Counted from the first letter of the stretch, positions 22,220 to 29,647 are shown. The stretch: DNA of 29,832 nucleotides from an uncultured Clostridia bacterium (GCA_934271725.1 CAKQSC010000004.1:1-29832); one strand, 5' to 3'. Notes: generated from the letters alone by a model not told the origin. Numbers and translations: made by a program.

Positions 22220-23128
22220 CTATAATTTTTTTACGCCGACGACTTTACCTTTGTCCGCGTCGAACTTAAAAGGCGTCGCTTTAAACCGTCTATCACCCTT
22301 TTTTTCGCAAAGGAGAAACACGCCTTTCACATACTCGGGTGGCGGAAGAATCCGCGAAAAATCGCCCGTAAAGGCTTTTAAATCTTCAAACCTTTCGGCT
22401 AGTTCGTCGGACAGATATTTTTTGCAATCACCCGAATATAACAACTCTTCGAGGAACAAAAGAGGTACGAACTCGTCCGAAAAAACCCTGTCGTTTTCGT
22501 CTTTACGCGTAAACCCTTCTATGACGAAATTACCGTTTTTCATCGTTCGGGTTACAGAAAGTTCGCTCTGTTTTAAATTGCCGAGTTTTGTTTTTGCGGT
22601 AAAACCGTTTTCAAACGAATAAGAACAAACGTCGTTTTTGAACAAAAGGTAAGGTTTATCCTTAAAGCCGAACAAAAAAAGTCTTGTCGTTTCGCCGTCC
22701 GAAAGTTCCAACTTAATAAGATTTTCGCCGAACGGGTTTATTATTTCCGCTTCCGCAAAAGTGGGGAAAAAGTCGTCCGTAATGCGTAAAACAACGCCGT
22801 TTACGGCAACGTTTATCACCAAAACGAAGTTTGCCGAAACGGTTACGAACGTTTGCGGGTAAAACGATTTTCTGTAATAAAAGTCGTACGACGGTTTTTT
22901 CAGCCCGTCCGCATCTATGATATAACCGCCCTTATATTCGTATAAAGTTACGCATTCAGGGTTTTGCTCGGCGGAAAAACAAAAAGTTTCGGGCAGAAAA
23001 CCCGGTTTTAAAAGGGTAAAAAGGTCGTGCTCGGTAGCCTCCGTTTTTCTCGGTTCGTCCAAAGCGAAAAGTTTTTCGCCGTTTTTCAGCGCGACGGTTT
23101 CTTCTTTCGGCAAAAAATAAACAAACAT
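22220..23128 (-). CDS. Hypothetical 302-residue protein, probably leaderless
   Basis: I recognise no family. The protein is soluble-looking and beta-rich, with many short alternating hydrophobic stretches (YPQTFVTVSANFVLVINVAVNG, VVLRITDDFFP, KLELSDGETTRLFLFGF). A more helical, charged region is near residues 230-265 (LLFLEELLYSGDCKKYL) and the C-terminus is basic. There is no signal peptide or membrane segment. No Shine-Dalgarno sequence precedes the ATG. TTGACA (23160-23165 on the minus strand), an 18-base spacer and CATATT end exactly seven bases before it, implying a leaderless mRNA. The start codon lies inside a perfect palindrome at 23126-23141. It is divergent, 63 bases apart, from the Myb/RsfA-like regulator gene, which may control it. 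Confidence 0.8.
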   Translation of the reverse strand: MFVYFLPKEETVALKNGEKLFALDEPRKTEATEHDLFTLLKPGFLPETFCFSAEQNPECVTLYEYKGGYIIDADGLKKPSYDFYYRKSFYPQTFVTVSANFVLVINVAVNGVVLRITDDFFPTFAEAEIINPFGENLIKLELSDGETTRLFLFGFKDKPYLLFKNDVCSYSFENGFTAKTKLGNLKQSELSVTRTMKNGNFVIEGFTRKDENDRVFSDEFVPLLFLEELLYSGDCKKYLSDELAERFEDLKAFTGDFSRILPPPEYVKGVFLLCEKKGDRRFKATPFKFDADKGKVVGVKKL

Positions 23129-23141
23129 ATTATGTAATATG
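23126..23141. promoter_or_regulatory. Palindrome CATATTA-TG-TAATATG over the start of the hypothetical gene
   Basis: Perfect 7-bp arms with a two-base centre. It covers the putative -10 box and start codon of the minus-strand gene and lies 50 bases before the divergent regulator gene, so it could be an operator; AT-rich palindromes can also arise by chance. Confidence 0.45.
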
Positions 23142-23165
23142 AATAAACATTCCGTTATATGTCAA
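23136..23165 (-). promoter_or_regulatory. Promoter of the hypothetical gene at 22220
   Basis: Minus strand TTGACA (23160-23165), 18-base spacer, CATATT (23136-23141). The predicted start point coincides with the A of the ATG. Confidence 0.55.
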
Positions 23166-23191
23166 AAATCAAGTAAAGGAGATGAAAAGAA

Positions 23192-23788
23192 ATGTGTAAA
23201 CGAAAGGGTTTTTCGGATAAAGAAATAAAAAAATTGCTTTGTCTTGCGGGCAGGGCGAAAAGAGAAAACAAGCCGTTGATTACGGCGTTTAAAGAGTTTT
23301 CTAGCGCAAGCGGAAGAAGTTTCGGCGCGGTGAGAAACTTTTATTACGACTTTTTATCCAAAGAGGAAAAATCAGGCGGAAATTACCTGAAATACGTAAA
23401 AGGGTTAAATCTTTCGGTGGGAAAATCCGAAAGGTTTACCGCGGAAGAAACGGACAAACTGCTTTTTAAAGTTATACAAGGCAAAAAAGAAAACAAATCT
23501 TTAAGAAGAATAATGTACGACCTCGGCGACGGGGACGAAAAATTGACTTTAAGGTATCAGAACAAATATCGGAACCTTATATCGAAAGAACCGAATATAC
23601 TTATCGAAACGGAAAAACGCGCGGAAAACAGACGCAACTTTAAAAGCACCCGTTCCCGCGCGGTAAGAGAAGATTTGCAAAGTATGGTGGAAACCGCCTC
23701 GGAAAGGTTGAAAGCCGAAAATGCCGTACTAGTAAAACGGGTGGCTGAACTTCAAAAAGAAAACGCTTCGCTTAAAGGTGGCGCGTAG
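23192..23788 (+). CDS. Myb/RsfA-like putative regulator with C-terminal coiled coil
   Basis: A 198-residue, strongly basic, soluble protein. Residues 1-55 (FSDKEIKKLLCLAGRAKREN, then SGRSFGAVRNFYYDFL) resemble the Myb/SANT-like DNA-binding helices of RsfA-type regulators. A second, similar segment appears about residues 80-130 (FTAEETDKLLFKVIQGKKEN, then LTLRYQNKYRNLI), suggesting a tandem pair. The last about 50 residues form a coiled coil (ERLKAENAVLVKRVAELQKENASLKG) for dimerisation. AAAGGAGAT precedes the ATG. It is probably a transcription factor or chromosome-binding protein. Family assignment is by pattern only. It may regulate the divergent gene. Confidence 0.7.
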   Translation: MCKRKGFSDKEIKKLLCLAGRAKRENKPLITAFKEFSSASGRSFGAVRNFYYDFLSKEEKSGGNYLKYVKGLNLSVGKSERFTAEETDKLLFKVIQGKKENKSLRRIMYDLGDGDEKLTLRYQNKYRNLISKEPNILIETEKRAENRRNFKSTRSRAVREDLQSMVETASERLKAENAVLVKRVAELQKENASLKGGA

Positions 23789-23804
23789 AAAAATAAACGA
23801 AAAC

Positions 23805-23835
23805 GAAACGGGGTTGCGATACGCAACCCCGTTTC
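23805..23835 (-). terminator. Terminator between the convergent regulator and Hsp20 genes
   Basis: A 14-bp perfect stem (GAAACGGGGTTGCG with its complement) and a three-base loop. On the minus strand it is followed by GTTTTCGTTTATTTTT, ending the Hsp20 transcript. On the plus strand no T-run follows, but it may still help end the regulator mRNA. Confidence 0.75.
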
Positions 23836-23887
23836 AGGTAGGAAAATGAAAAAATTGAAAAAATCACTTGCTACGCAAGCAGTGCGG

Positions 23888-24301
23888 TTATTCTATGCCG
23901 ATATAATTTTCGGTGTTTGCTTTGGGTTGTTCTTTGGGAATGGTTACCGTAAGAACGCCTCCGTCGTATTTCGCTTTAACGGTGGATTGATCTACGTCGC
24001 CGACGTAATAAGAACGAGAATAAGAACAACTTCTTTCTCTTCTTATATAGTTGCCTTCTTCTTCCTCTTTGCTTTCTTTGTTAGCCGAAACGGTAAGATA
24101 ACCGTCTTTAAGCGAAAGTTTAACGTCCTCTTTTTTGAATCCCGGAACTTCTATGTCGAGAATGTAATCCGTTTTCGTTTCTTTTATATCCGTTTTTAAA
24201 TAATGATTATTCTTTCTTTGGAAATATTCCGGAGCAAAGAAATTGTCAAACGCGCGATCCAAAACGTCGAAATCATTTGTGTTTACTAAATAGTTTTTCA
24301 T
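23888..24301 (-). CDS. Hsp20 / alpha-crystallin small heat-shock protein
   Basis: A 137-residue ATP-independent holdase that binds unfolding proteins. The N-terminal arm (FDNFFAPEYF) is short. The alpha-crystallin domain spans about residues 35-128, with DYILDIEVPGFKKEDVKLSLKD near its start and DGGVLTVTIPKE (the conserved GVLxxxxPK motif) near its end. The C-terminal tail carries IGIE, close to the I-x-I anchor motif. AAAGGAG precedes the ATG. The promoter at 24384-24411 overlaps the region of a CIRCE-like inverted repeat, so HrcA repression with heat induction is likely. Confidence 0.95.
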   Translation of the reverse strand: MKNYLVNTNDFDVLDRAFDNFFAPEYFQRKNNHYLKTDIKETKTDYILDIEVPGFKKEDVKLSLKDGYLTVSANKESKEEEEGNYIRRERSCSYSRSYYVGDVDQSTVKAKYDGGVLTVTIPKEQPKANTENYIGIE

Positions 24302-24355
24302 AATTTTTAACTCCTTTATTTCATTATAGTCTTTTTCGTTAAAAGTTATTCTTTC

Positions 24356-24382
24356 GTAGCAATTTTATTTATTAACTGCTAA
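24356..24382 (-). promoter_or_regulatory. CIRCE-like operator for HrcA, degenerate
   Basis: Minus strand TTAGCAGTT-N9-AATTGCTAC matches the CIRCE pattern TTAGCACTC-N9-GAGTGCTAA at 7 of 9 and 6 of 9 arm positions with the exact nine-base spacing. It begins two bases downstream of the -10 box, over the start point, the usual CIRCE position. Confidence 0.55.
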
Positions 24383-24383
24383 T

Positions 24384-24411
24384 ATTATACCACGTAGATT
24401 TTTAAAGTCAA
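24384..24411 (-). promoter_or_regulatory. Promoter of the Hsp20 gene
   Basis: Minus strand TTGACT (24406-24411), 16-base spacer, TATAAT (24384-24389). The leader to the ATG is about 75 bases. Confidence 0.75.
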
Positions 24412-24471
24412 GAGTTTTTACGCGATTTTTCAAAAATATTTTTAATTTTTTAAAAAAGTTTTCCGTACCGC

Positions 24472-24504
24472 TTGACAAATCCGTCGGGGGGGGGGTACTA
24501 TACT
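24472..24504 (+). promoter_or_regulatory. Promoter with a ten-G tract in its spacer (possible phase-variable switch)
   Basis: TTGACA (24472-24477) is followed by AATCCGTC and ten G (24486-24495), then TACTATACTATC. With the present tract the spacer is 18 bases to TACTAT or 21 to the better box TATACT (24499-24504). Losing three or four G would place TATACT at 17-18 bases. Confidence 0.6.
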
Positions 24505-24536
24505 ATCAACAGTTTGTTTTACGAAGTGGGGCTTGT

Positions 24537-25607
24537 ATGGAAGAAAAAAATTACGTTAAAAGAGAGAAAATATACCGCAATATAAAAACTGTGGCAAGTC
24601 TTGTATTGTGTTTGTCTATGGTTGTCGCAATTTTTATGTGGATGGCTTTCAACGACTTCGGCACTTATACGGAAATGTTTAAAAAAATATATTTTTTACT
24701 GGACATCGCGCTGTTTTTGGCTATCGCAAGCGGTACGTGTCTGGTGTTGCTCCCTTTTATAAAGGCGTTAAACGAGGGAAAGGACAAACCGATTTGTATC
24801 GCTATGATAGTATTGTCTGCGGTTTGTTGTCTTATATGGCTTATAGATTTTATTCTTCGTATAGTAATGCTTAAAGACATGACGTCGCTCGACGGGATTT
24901 CAGGCTTACCGGGGAAGTTTGATTTTGTAAGAATAAGCCTTATTTGCAGTATTCAGTTATTACCTTTCGTGTGCGTGTTTATGTATTACGTAAGGTATCG
25001 CAAGACGAAAATATTTTTGCAGATATCAAGCGCGGTCTCTATTGTTGCCGTTGACGTATTGTTTTCTTACGTAGTGGCCCGTTCGCTTTTAAGCGATAGC
25101 GGATACGTAATCTTTTATTTCAAAGTAAATTGGGTTTACTTAATCTACGCAATTGCGCCTCTTGCTTTTGTCATCTCCGTAGGGCAAGGCGTTTATAAAA
25201 AAATAGAACAACGCAACAAGGCGGAAGGCGAGCATGTGGAAGCGCCGGTACAAGACGTGTTTGCAAGCGTTTCTTCTACCGTAGCGGAAAAAGAAACGGC
25301 GGAACCCGCAGACACGGAACGCGTAATCGTGCCGACTCCCGTCCAAACGGTATATACGGAGCCTGTCGCGGAGACTGTTAAAGCCGATACGGTTAAGATA
25401 AAGCCCGAGCCTGCGCCCGTAGAACCGCCCGTTCAAACGGTAAATAAGGAGCCCGTCGAGGCGAAAGGGGTTGAAACGGCAAAGCCGTCGGGTACGGAAA
25501 AAAGTCTTCACGACAAAATTAAAGAACTTAAACAAATGCTTGACGAGGGGCTTATAACGGAAGAAGCGTACGCTAAAAAGCGGGACGATCTTATAGATAA
25601 ATTGTAA
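24537..25607 (+). CDS. Polytopic membrane protein with C-terminal SHOCT domain
   Basis: A 356-residue protein. About six hydrophobic helices occupy residues 17-215 (for example VASLVLCLSMVVAIFMWMAF near 19-38 and LLDIALFLAIASGTCLVLLP near 53-72). A polar, proline/glutamate-rich linker (about 220-320, with repeated PVQTV-x-(T/K)EPV phrases) connects to a C-terminal SHOCT motif (LHDKIKELKQMLDEGLITEE and the remainder to the end), an oligomerisation or binding module common at the ends of membrane proteins. The linker carries an imperfect internal repeat. Function is unknown. It probably forms an operon with the lipoprotein gene 14 bases downstream. The promoter contains a ten-G run, so expression may switch on and off. 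The ribosome binding site is weak (GTGGGG). Confidence 0.8.
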   Translation: MEEKNYVKREKIYRNIKTVASLVLCLSMVVAIFMWMAFNDFGTYTEMFKKIYFLLDIALFLAIASGTCLVLLPFIKALNEGKDKPICIAMIVLSAVCCLIWLIDFILRIVMLKDMTSLDGISGLPGKFDFVRISLICSIQLLPFVCVFMYYVRYRKTKIFLQISSAVSIVAVDVLFSYVVARSLLSDSGYVIFYFKVNWVYLIYAIAPLAFVISVGQGVYKKIEQRNKAEGEHVEAPVQDVFASVSSTVAEKETAEPADTERVIVPTPVQTVYTEPVAETVKADTVKIKPEPAPVEPPVQTVNKEPVEAKGVETAKPSGTEKSLHDKIKELKQMLDEGLITEEAYAKKRDDLIDKL

Positions 25608-25621
25608 GGGAGAAAAGAAAA

Positions 25622-26398
25622 ATGCGCAAAAGAAGAAATTACAAAAAGGTTTTGCTTGCCGTTATTTCGGCGGTGTTATGTCTTATCACCGCTTTCGGTC
25701 TGACGGCGTGCGGTAAAAAGGACGGTTCCGACGGCGACGGAGGCACGAAAGTTTCGGACAAAGAATGGCAAAAACGCCTTTCCTGGGAAGATTGCGAAAG
25801 TTATACTTATGAAACCTGGAATAATATAACGGAATATTCCGTTAAACTTAAATCGGATCCGTCCGTTTCGGTTGCTTACAACGCTAACATCATCTATCAG
25901 ATCGATTTAAAAAATAATAAATCGTGCGATATGATCGAATACGTCTTCAAAGATAAAACCGTAGACATATACGACACGGAATTAGCGGACAGATCGGATG
26001 ATTATGTCAAAGTGTCGGACGGGGTGTACAGATCAATTGTAGGTTATGAAGCAAAGGTCGGCGATTTGTGGTATGAAATCAGCGAAAAACACGACAAAGA
26101 CGGCAAGTTTATAGGTTGGCAGGGCGTTGTGCAGGGAAGTCATACGGATGTCGGAAAACTCCAAATAGAAACGTTGTCAATGTATAAAACGTTAAGAAGC
26201 ATGTATACGTACGACAAAGAAACCGGTATGTATACTATGAATATAGAAGGCACGGATCTTATGAAAATATCTTTTCCGTCTGCCGGCGGAGTTATAATTA
26301 TATCCGGCACTAGCGATGAGTTGTCTTATCAATATTATCACTCGAAGAACGCTACTACGGTTACTCTTCCCGAATGGGAGATAAAAACGGAGAGTTAA
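25622..26398 (+). CDS. Hypothetical lipoprotein
   Basis: A 258-residue exported protein with a basic N-terminus, a hydrophobic core and lipobox LTAC (C30 lipidated). A glycine/aspartate-rich linker (KKDGSDGDGG) follows. The mature region is hydrophilic with several predicted beta-strands and aromatic residues (WEDCESYTYETWNNITEY, GDLWYEI, GWQGVVQGS), compatible with a compact beta domain. I do not recognise a family. GGGAG precedes the ATG, and the 14-base gap to the SHOCT membrane protein gene indicates co-transcription. The two proteins may work together at the cell surface. Confidence 0.78.
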   Translation: MRKRRNYKKVLLAVISAVLCLITAFGLTACGKKDGSDGDGGTKVSDKEWQKRLSWEDCESYTYETWNNITEYSVKLKSDPSVSVAYNANIIYQIDLKNNKSCDMIEYVFKDKTVDIYDTELADRSDDYVKVSDGVYRSIVGYEAKVGDLWYEISEKHDKDGKFIGWQGVVQGSHTDVGKLQIETLSMYKTLRSMYTYDKETGMYTMNIEGTDLMKISFPSAGGVIIISGTSDELSYQYYHSKNATTVTLPEWEIKTES

Positions 26399-26414
26399 AC
26401 GAAAAAATAAAATC

Positions 26415-26441
26415 AAGGGCGGTTTCCGCCCTTATTTTTTT
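26415..26441 (+). terminator. Terminator after the SHOCT/lipoprotein operon
   Basis: AAGGGCGG/CCGCCCTT stem with a three-base loop, followed by ATTTTTTT. Confidence 0.88.
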
Positions 26442-26463
26442 GCGAAAAAAACGCATTATACGC

Positions 26464-26492
26464 TTGACAATAAACATAATAATATATATAAT
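26464..26492 (+). promoter_or_regulatory. Perfect consensus promoter of the isc operon
   Basis: TTGACA (26464-26469), 17-base spacer, TATAAT (26487-26492), identical to consensus. Such a strong promoter usually needs a repressor; the first gene encodes one. The AT-rich stretch just downstream (ATTGAATTGCAAGTAAATTAG) is where an Rrf2 site could lie, but I cannot define it. Confidence 0.88.
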
Positions 26493-26526
26493 TGAATTGC
26501 AAGTAAATTAGTAGGGATTGATAGAA

Positions 26527-26928
26527 ATGAAATTGTCGTCTAAAACTCATTACGGTTTAATGGCTTTGCATTATCTTGCGGTAAACTACGGCAAAGAACC
26601 GACCAGCGCGAGCGAACTCGGTAAAATCGTGGGGGTATCGCCCAAATATCTCGAACAGATATTGAGAAAATTGCAGACAAGAAACGTGATATCTTCTACG
26701 CGTGGCGCGCAGGGTGGCTATTACCTTTCGAGAGAACCCGAAAAAATAACCGTCGGAGAAGTCGTAAGAACTCTCGAAGACGATATGGAAATAATCGAAT
26801 GTGTTTCGGGCGGGGGTAAATGCAAATGTTGCCCTACGAGCGGAGTATGGAAAAAACTGTACGACGGCATAAACGCGCTTCTTGACGATATTACACTTAA
26901 AGACGTTGCTACGGGCAACGTAAATTAA
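26527..26928 (+). CDS. iscR: Rrf2 family transcriptional regulator, IscR-like, with cysteine cluster
   Basis: A 133-residue winged-helix regulator: MKLSSKTHYGLMALHYLA at the start, recognition region VSPKYLEQILRKLQ, then the wing STRGAQGGYYLSREPEKIT. Cysteines C92, C99, C101 and C102 lie where IscR ligates a 2Fe-2S cluster. It probably senses iron-sulphur status and represses its own operon. I chose ATG 26527 (with GTAGGG about ten bases upstream); a TTG three codons earlier is less likely because family members begin MKLS. It is the first gene of the operon with cysteine desulfurase and scaffold genes 10 bases downstream and beyond. Confidence 0.9.
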   Translation: MKLSSKTHYGLMALHYLAVNYGKEPTSASELGKIVGVSPKYLEQILRKLQTRNVISSTRGAQGGYYLSREPEKITVGEVVRTLEDDMEIIECVSGGGKCKCCPTSGVWKKLYDGINALLDDITLKDVATGNVN

Positions 26929-26938
26929 AGGAGAAAAA

Positions 26939-28141
26939 ATGGTAAATCTACCTATTTATTTCGATCATGCGGCTACCACGCCTTTAAGCGAAACCGCTTT
27001 GAAAAAAATGATACCTTATTTTTCGGAAAACTTCGGCAACCCTAACAGTCAGCACATGTTCGGCAGAAACGCCGTAAAAGCGGTTGACGAGGCGAGAGAC
27101 GAAATAGCAAGCCTTATCGGCGCGAAATCGAGCGAGATATATTTTACTTCGGGCGGAACGGAGTCGGACAACTGGGCTTTACGCGGTATATGCGAGGCGC
27201 ATAAGAACAAAGGCAGGCATATAATCGTAAGCAAGATAGAACATCCCGCAATGTTAAAGACGGCGAAAGAACTCGAAAAAGACGGTTTCGAGGTAACTTA
27301 TCTCGACGTTGAAAAGAACGGAATAGTAAACGTCGAAGAGTTGAAAAAAGCCATACGCCCCGATACGATTTTCATCGGCGTTATGACGGCTAACAACGAA
27401 GTGGGTACCATTCAGCCGATAAAAGAAATAGCGAAAATCGCCCACGAACACGGCATCGTTTGTTTTACGGATGCCGTTCAGGCAATGGGCGTTCTCGATA
27501 TAAACGTAAAGGAACTCGGCGTAGATATGCTTTCTTGTTCCGCGCATAAGTTTTACGGTCCCAAAGGAATAGGATTTTTATACATTAAAACGGGCGTAAA
27601 GATTGCTTCCGTGATAACGGGCGGTGAACAGGAAAGAAACCGCAGAGGCGGTACTACGGACACGCCTCTTATCGTGGGTATGGCAACCGCGCTCGAAGAA
27701 GCGGTTAACGATAGAGAAAAGAACAACGAATACGTAACGGCTTTAAGAGACAGATTTATCGACAGGGTGCTTAAAGAAATACCTTACGTAACGCTTAACG
27801 GAGACAGATATCAAAGGCTTCCCGCAAACGCCGATTTTTCCTTTCACTATATAGAGGGCGAATCCATTTTGTTCAGCCTCGATTTGGCGGGAATAGCGGT
27901 AAGTAGCGGTTCGGCTTGTTCTTCGGGATCGCTTGAACCCTCTCACGTGCTTCTCGCAATGGGTGTGGAAGAGGCTACGGCGCACGGTTCCATAAGATTT
28001 ACTTTCGGGAAACACAATACTATGGAAGAAATCGACTATGCGGTCGATAAACTTAAAGAGATAGTAGAAAGACTTCGCGCGATGAGTCCTTTATTCAGCG
28101 CAAAAGGAGATATAAAAGAATGTTGTACAATGATAAAGTAA
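26939..28141 (+). CDS. iscS: Cysteine desulfurase IscS/NifS
   Basis: A 400-residue pyridoxal-phosphate enzyme that takes sulphur from L-cysteine as an enzyme-bound persulphide and hands it to the scaffold for iron-sulphur clusters and to tRNA thiolation. Key features: YFDHAATTPLS at the N-terminus, TSGGTESDNWAL, the PLP lysine near residue 204 in SCSAHKFYGPKG, and the active-site cysteine C327 in SSGSACSSGSLEPSHVL, within a loop of the long NifS/IscS type. The C-terminus ends KECCTMIK, adding two extra cysteines. AAAGGAG precedes the ATG. Its end overlaps iscU by 22 bases, a sign of tight coupling. Confidence 0.97.
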   Translation: MVNLPIYFDHAATTPLSETALKKMIPYFSENFGNPNSQHMFGRNAVKAVDEARDEIASLIGAKSSEIYFTSGGTESDNWALRGICEAHKNKGRHIIVSKIEHPAMLKTAKELEKDGFEVTYLDVEKNGIVNVEELKKAIRPDTIFIGVMTANNEVGTIQPIKEIAKIAHEHGIVCFTDAVQAMGVLDINVKELGVDMLSCSAHKFYGPKGIGFLYIKTGVKIASVITGGEQERNRRGGTTDTPLIVGMATALEEAVNDREKNNEYVTALRDRFIDRVLKEIPYVTLNGDRYQRLPANADFSFHYIEGESILFSLDLAGIAVSSGSACSSGSLEPSHVLLAMGVEEATAHGSIRFTFGKHNTMEEIDYAVDKLKEIVERLRAMSPLFSAKGDIKECCTMIK

Positions 28142-28524
28142 TGGACGCCTTTTCAAATCCGAAAAACGTAGGCGAAGTTGAAAATTACGACGCTATCGGT
28201 ACGGTAGGCAACGCAAACTGCGGTGATATAATGCAGATAACTTTGAAAATAGACAACGACGTTATAACGGACGCGAAGTTTAAAACGTTCGGTTGCGCGG
28301 CGGCTATCGCAACGAGTTCCACCGCAACGGAAATGATTAAAGGAATGAAAATAAGCGACGCGCTTAAAGTAACCAACGCGCAGGTAGTCGAGAAGTTAGA
28401 GGGGCTTCCTCCGCAAAAAATACACTGTTCCGTTCTTGCGGAAGAGGCTATCAAGTCGGCGATAGAAGATTATCAGAAAAAGAAAGTAAAGCCGAATAAT
28501 TTCGAGCCGGAAAAAATGGTATAA
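28120..28524 (+). CDS. iscU: Iron-sulphur cluster scaffold IscU/NifU-N
   Basis: A 134-residue scaffold on which iron-sulphur clusters are built with sulphur from IscS. The three ligand cysteines are C34 (NANCGD), C59 (FGCAAAIA) and C103 (KIHCSVLAEEA), and the conserved aspartate D36 follows the first. The typical scaffold segment LPPQK precedes the last cysteine (E. coli IscU has LPPVK for HscA binding). The ribosome binding site AAAAGGAGA lies within the end of iscS, whose coding region overlaps by 22 bases. No hscA, hscB or ferredoxin gene follows, so this is the minimal Clostridia-type set. Confidence 0.96.
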   Translation: MLYNDKVMDAFSNPKNVGEVENYDAIGTVGNANCGDIMQITLKIDNDVITDAKFKTFGCAAAIATSSTATEMIKGMKISDALKVTNAQVVEKLEGLPPQKIHCSVLAEEAIKSAIEDYQKKKVKPNNFEPEKMV

Positions 28525-28613
28525 TCGGTTTGTTTCCTTGCGATTTTCCCTCACAAGCGCATAAAAAGCGTAAAGAGAGGCAAACTGTAAAAGGAAAACG
28601 CCGAGGAGAAATT

Positions 28614-28799
28614 ATGGACGAAAAGTTTATAATAGGGCTTGCTTTGGGTATGGTCGGTGGCGCGCTTATCGTCGCTAATTCCGTCAAAGCGAGAACGCTT
28701 ATAAAAGACGGGCAGGACGAACTTGCTCAAAAAGTAAAGGGTTTGAAGAACAAGAAAAAGAACTCTTCCATGCCCGAAAACGCCGAGCCTGGAGAATAA
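28614..28799 (+). CDS. Small YtxH-like membrane protein, 61 residues
   Basis: One N-terminal hydrophobic, glycine-rich segment (FIIGLALGMVGGALIVANSV, about residues 5-24) is followed by a charged helical tail (LIKDGQDELAQKVKGLKNKK), the layout of YtxH-like small proteins, whose function is poorly known. GAGGAG precedes the ATG at 28614; a 28-codon upstream extension has no ribosome binding site and a basic, unlikely start. It lies 89 bases after iscU without a visible terminator or promoter between, so it may be co-transcribed with the isc operon. Confidence 0.75.
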   Translation: MDEKFIIGLALGMVGGALIVANSVKARTLIKDGQDELAQKVKGLKNKKKNSSMPENAEPGE

Positions 28800-28836
28800 A
28801 CGGAAAGTTTATACGAAAGAGTTTAAACGAAAGAAA

Positions 28837-28875
28837 AAGGTTATCGCGACAAACGGTTGCGGTAACCTTATTTTT
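28837..28875 (+). terminator. Terminator closing the isc transcript, overlapping the next promoter
   Basis: AAGGTTATCGC (28837-28847) pairs with GCGGTAACCTT (28859-28869), one G-T pair, loop of eleven, then ATTTTTA. The right arm also holds the -35 box of the next promoter. Confidence 0.75.
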
Positions 28876-28885
28876 ATGGTAAAAT
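28857..28885 (+). promoter_or_regulatory. Promoter of the nucleosidase gene
   Basis: TTGCGG (28857-28862), 17-base spacer, TAAAAT (28880-28885). It overlaps the preceding terminator. Confidence 0.6.
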
Positions 28886-28906
28886 AAAGAAAAAACGGAG
28901 AAAAAC

Positions 28907-29578
28907 ATGAAACTCGGAATGATAATCGCATGCGAAGACGGCATCATTACGGAACTTGAAAAACTAACGAAAAGCAACCGCATCGAAAAAGGTTGTTTCG
29001 ACGTACTTGAATACGATTTAGGCAAAAATCAAGTATACGCGATACTTAGCGGCGTCGGCGAGATAATGGGCGCGGCTGCGACGGAATTGTTGATTGCGTG
29101 TTTCGGCGTAGACAAGATAATCAACGTAGGCGTCGTCGGGGCGTTGAAAGAAGATTTCCCGCCGCTTACCGTTACTTACGTTAAAGACGTCGTTCATTAC
29201 GACTTCGATACGTCCGTCGTAGACAACTGTCCCGTAGGCAAATACGTTTATTTCGACAGCGAGTACGTTTCGACGGACGAAGATTTTTTAAACGAGGCGT
29301 TAAAAATAAAACCTCTGCCGACGGTCAGATGCGCTTCGGGCGATAAGTTCGTCGACGGGGAAGAAAAGAAAGCCCTTTTACGCAAGGCGTATAACGCCGA
29401 TATCTGCGATATGGAGTCGGCGGGGGTACTTATAACGTGCAAACGAAACGCCGTGCCGTGTCTGATGATAAAAGCGGTCAGCGACTCTCACGTCGCGGGC
29501 ATAGAAATGTTCAACGAACTAAAACTCAAAGCAAGTCTTGCGTGTATGGAAATCGTCAAAGCGTTGCTCGACCGATAA
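28907..29578 (+). CDS. mtnN: 5'-methylthioadenosine/S-adenosylhomocysteine nucleosidase
   Basis: A 223-residue cytosolic hydrolase that removes adenine from methylthioadenosine and S-adenosylhomocysteine, by-products of polyamine and methylation reactions, feeding methionine salvage and the activated methyl cycle. Family marks: MKLGMIIACEDGIITEL at the start, the LSGVGEIMGAAATELLI segment, INVGVVGALKEDF, ASGDKFVDG, the ribose-binding DMESAG (near residue 168) and the KAVSDSHVA end with its catalytic aspartate. The typical early 'GAM..E' is replaced by ACEDGII, so a related purine nucleosidase cannot be excluded. CGGAG precedes the ATG. It is probably monocistronic, ending at a strong bidirectional terminator. 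Confidence 0.87.
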   Translation: MKLGMIIACEDGIITELEKLTKSNRIEKGCFDVLEYDLGKNQVYAILSGVGEIMGAAATELLIACFGVDKIINVGVVGALKEDFPPLTVTYVKDVVHYDFDTSVVDNCPVGKYVYFDSEYVSTDEDFLNEALKIKPLPTVRCASGDKFVDGEEKKALLRKAYNADICDMESAGVLITCKRNAVPCLMIKAVSDSHVAGIEMFNELKLKASLACMEIVKALLDR

Positions 29579-29607
29579 GGTAAGCCCGAAAAGGCGATAT
29601 AAAAACC

Positions 29608-29647
29608 AACCCCGCCCGACGGAAAGATTTCCGTCGGGCGGGGTTTT
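29608..29647 (+). terminator. Strong bidirectional terminator after mtnN
   Basis: Long perfect stem AACCCCGCCCGACGGAAA (29608-29625) with its complement (29628-29645), followed by TTTT on the plus strand and by TTGGTTTTT on the minus strand. It serves mtnN and, facing it, the partial gene at the window end. Confidence 0.88.

Noticed and set aside
21861..22622. 253-codon plus-strand frame running from the LRR gene into the opposite hypothetical gene
   Set aside because: Overlaps two better supported genes, crosses a strong terminator hairpin, and its translation is low-complexity without domains.
26518..26526. TTG start three codons before the IscR-like ATG
   Set aside because: Family members begin at MKLS; the ATG is a better start at acceptable distance from GTAGGG.
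28530..28613. 28-codon extension of the YtxH-like protein
   Set aside because: No ribosome binding site at the upstream start; GAGGAG marks the internal ATG at 28614.
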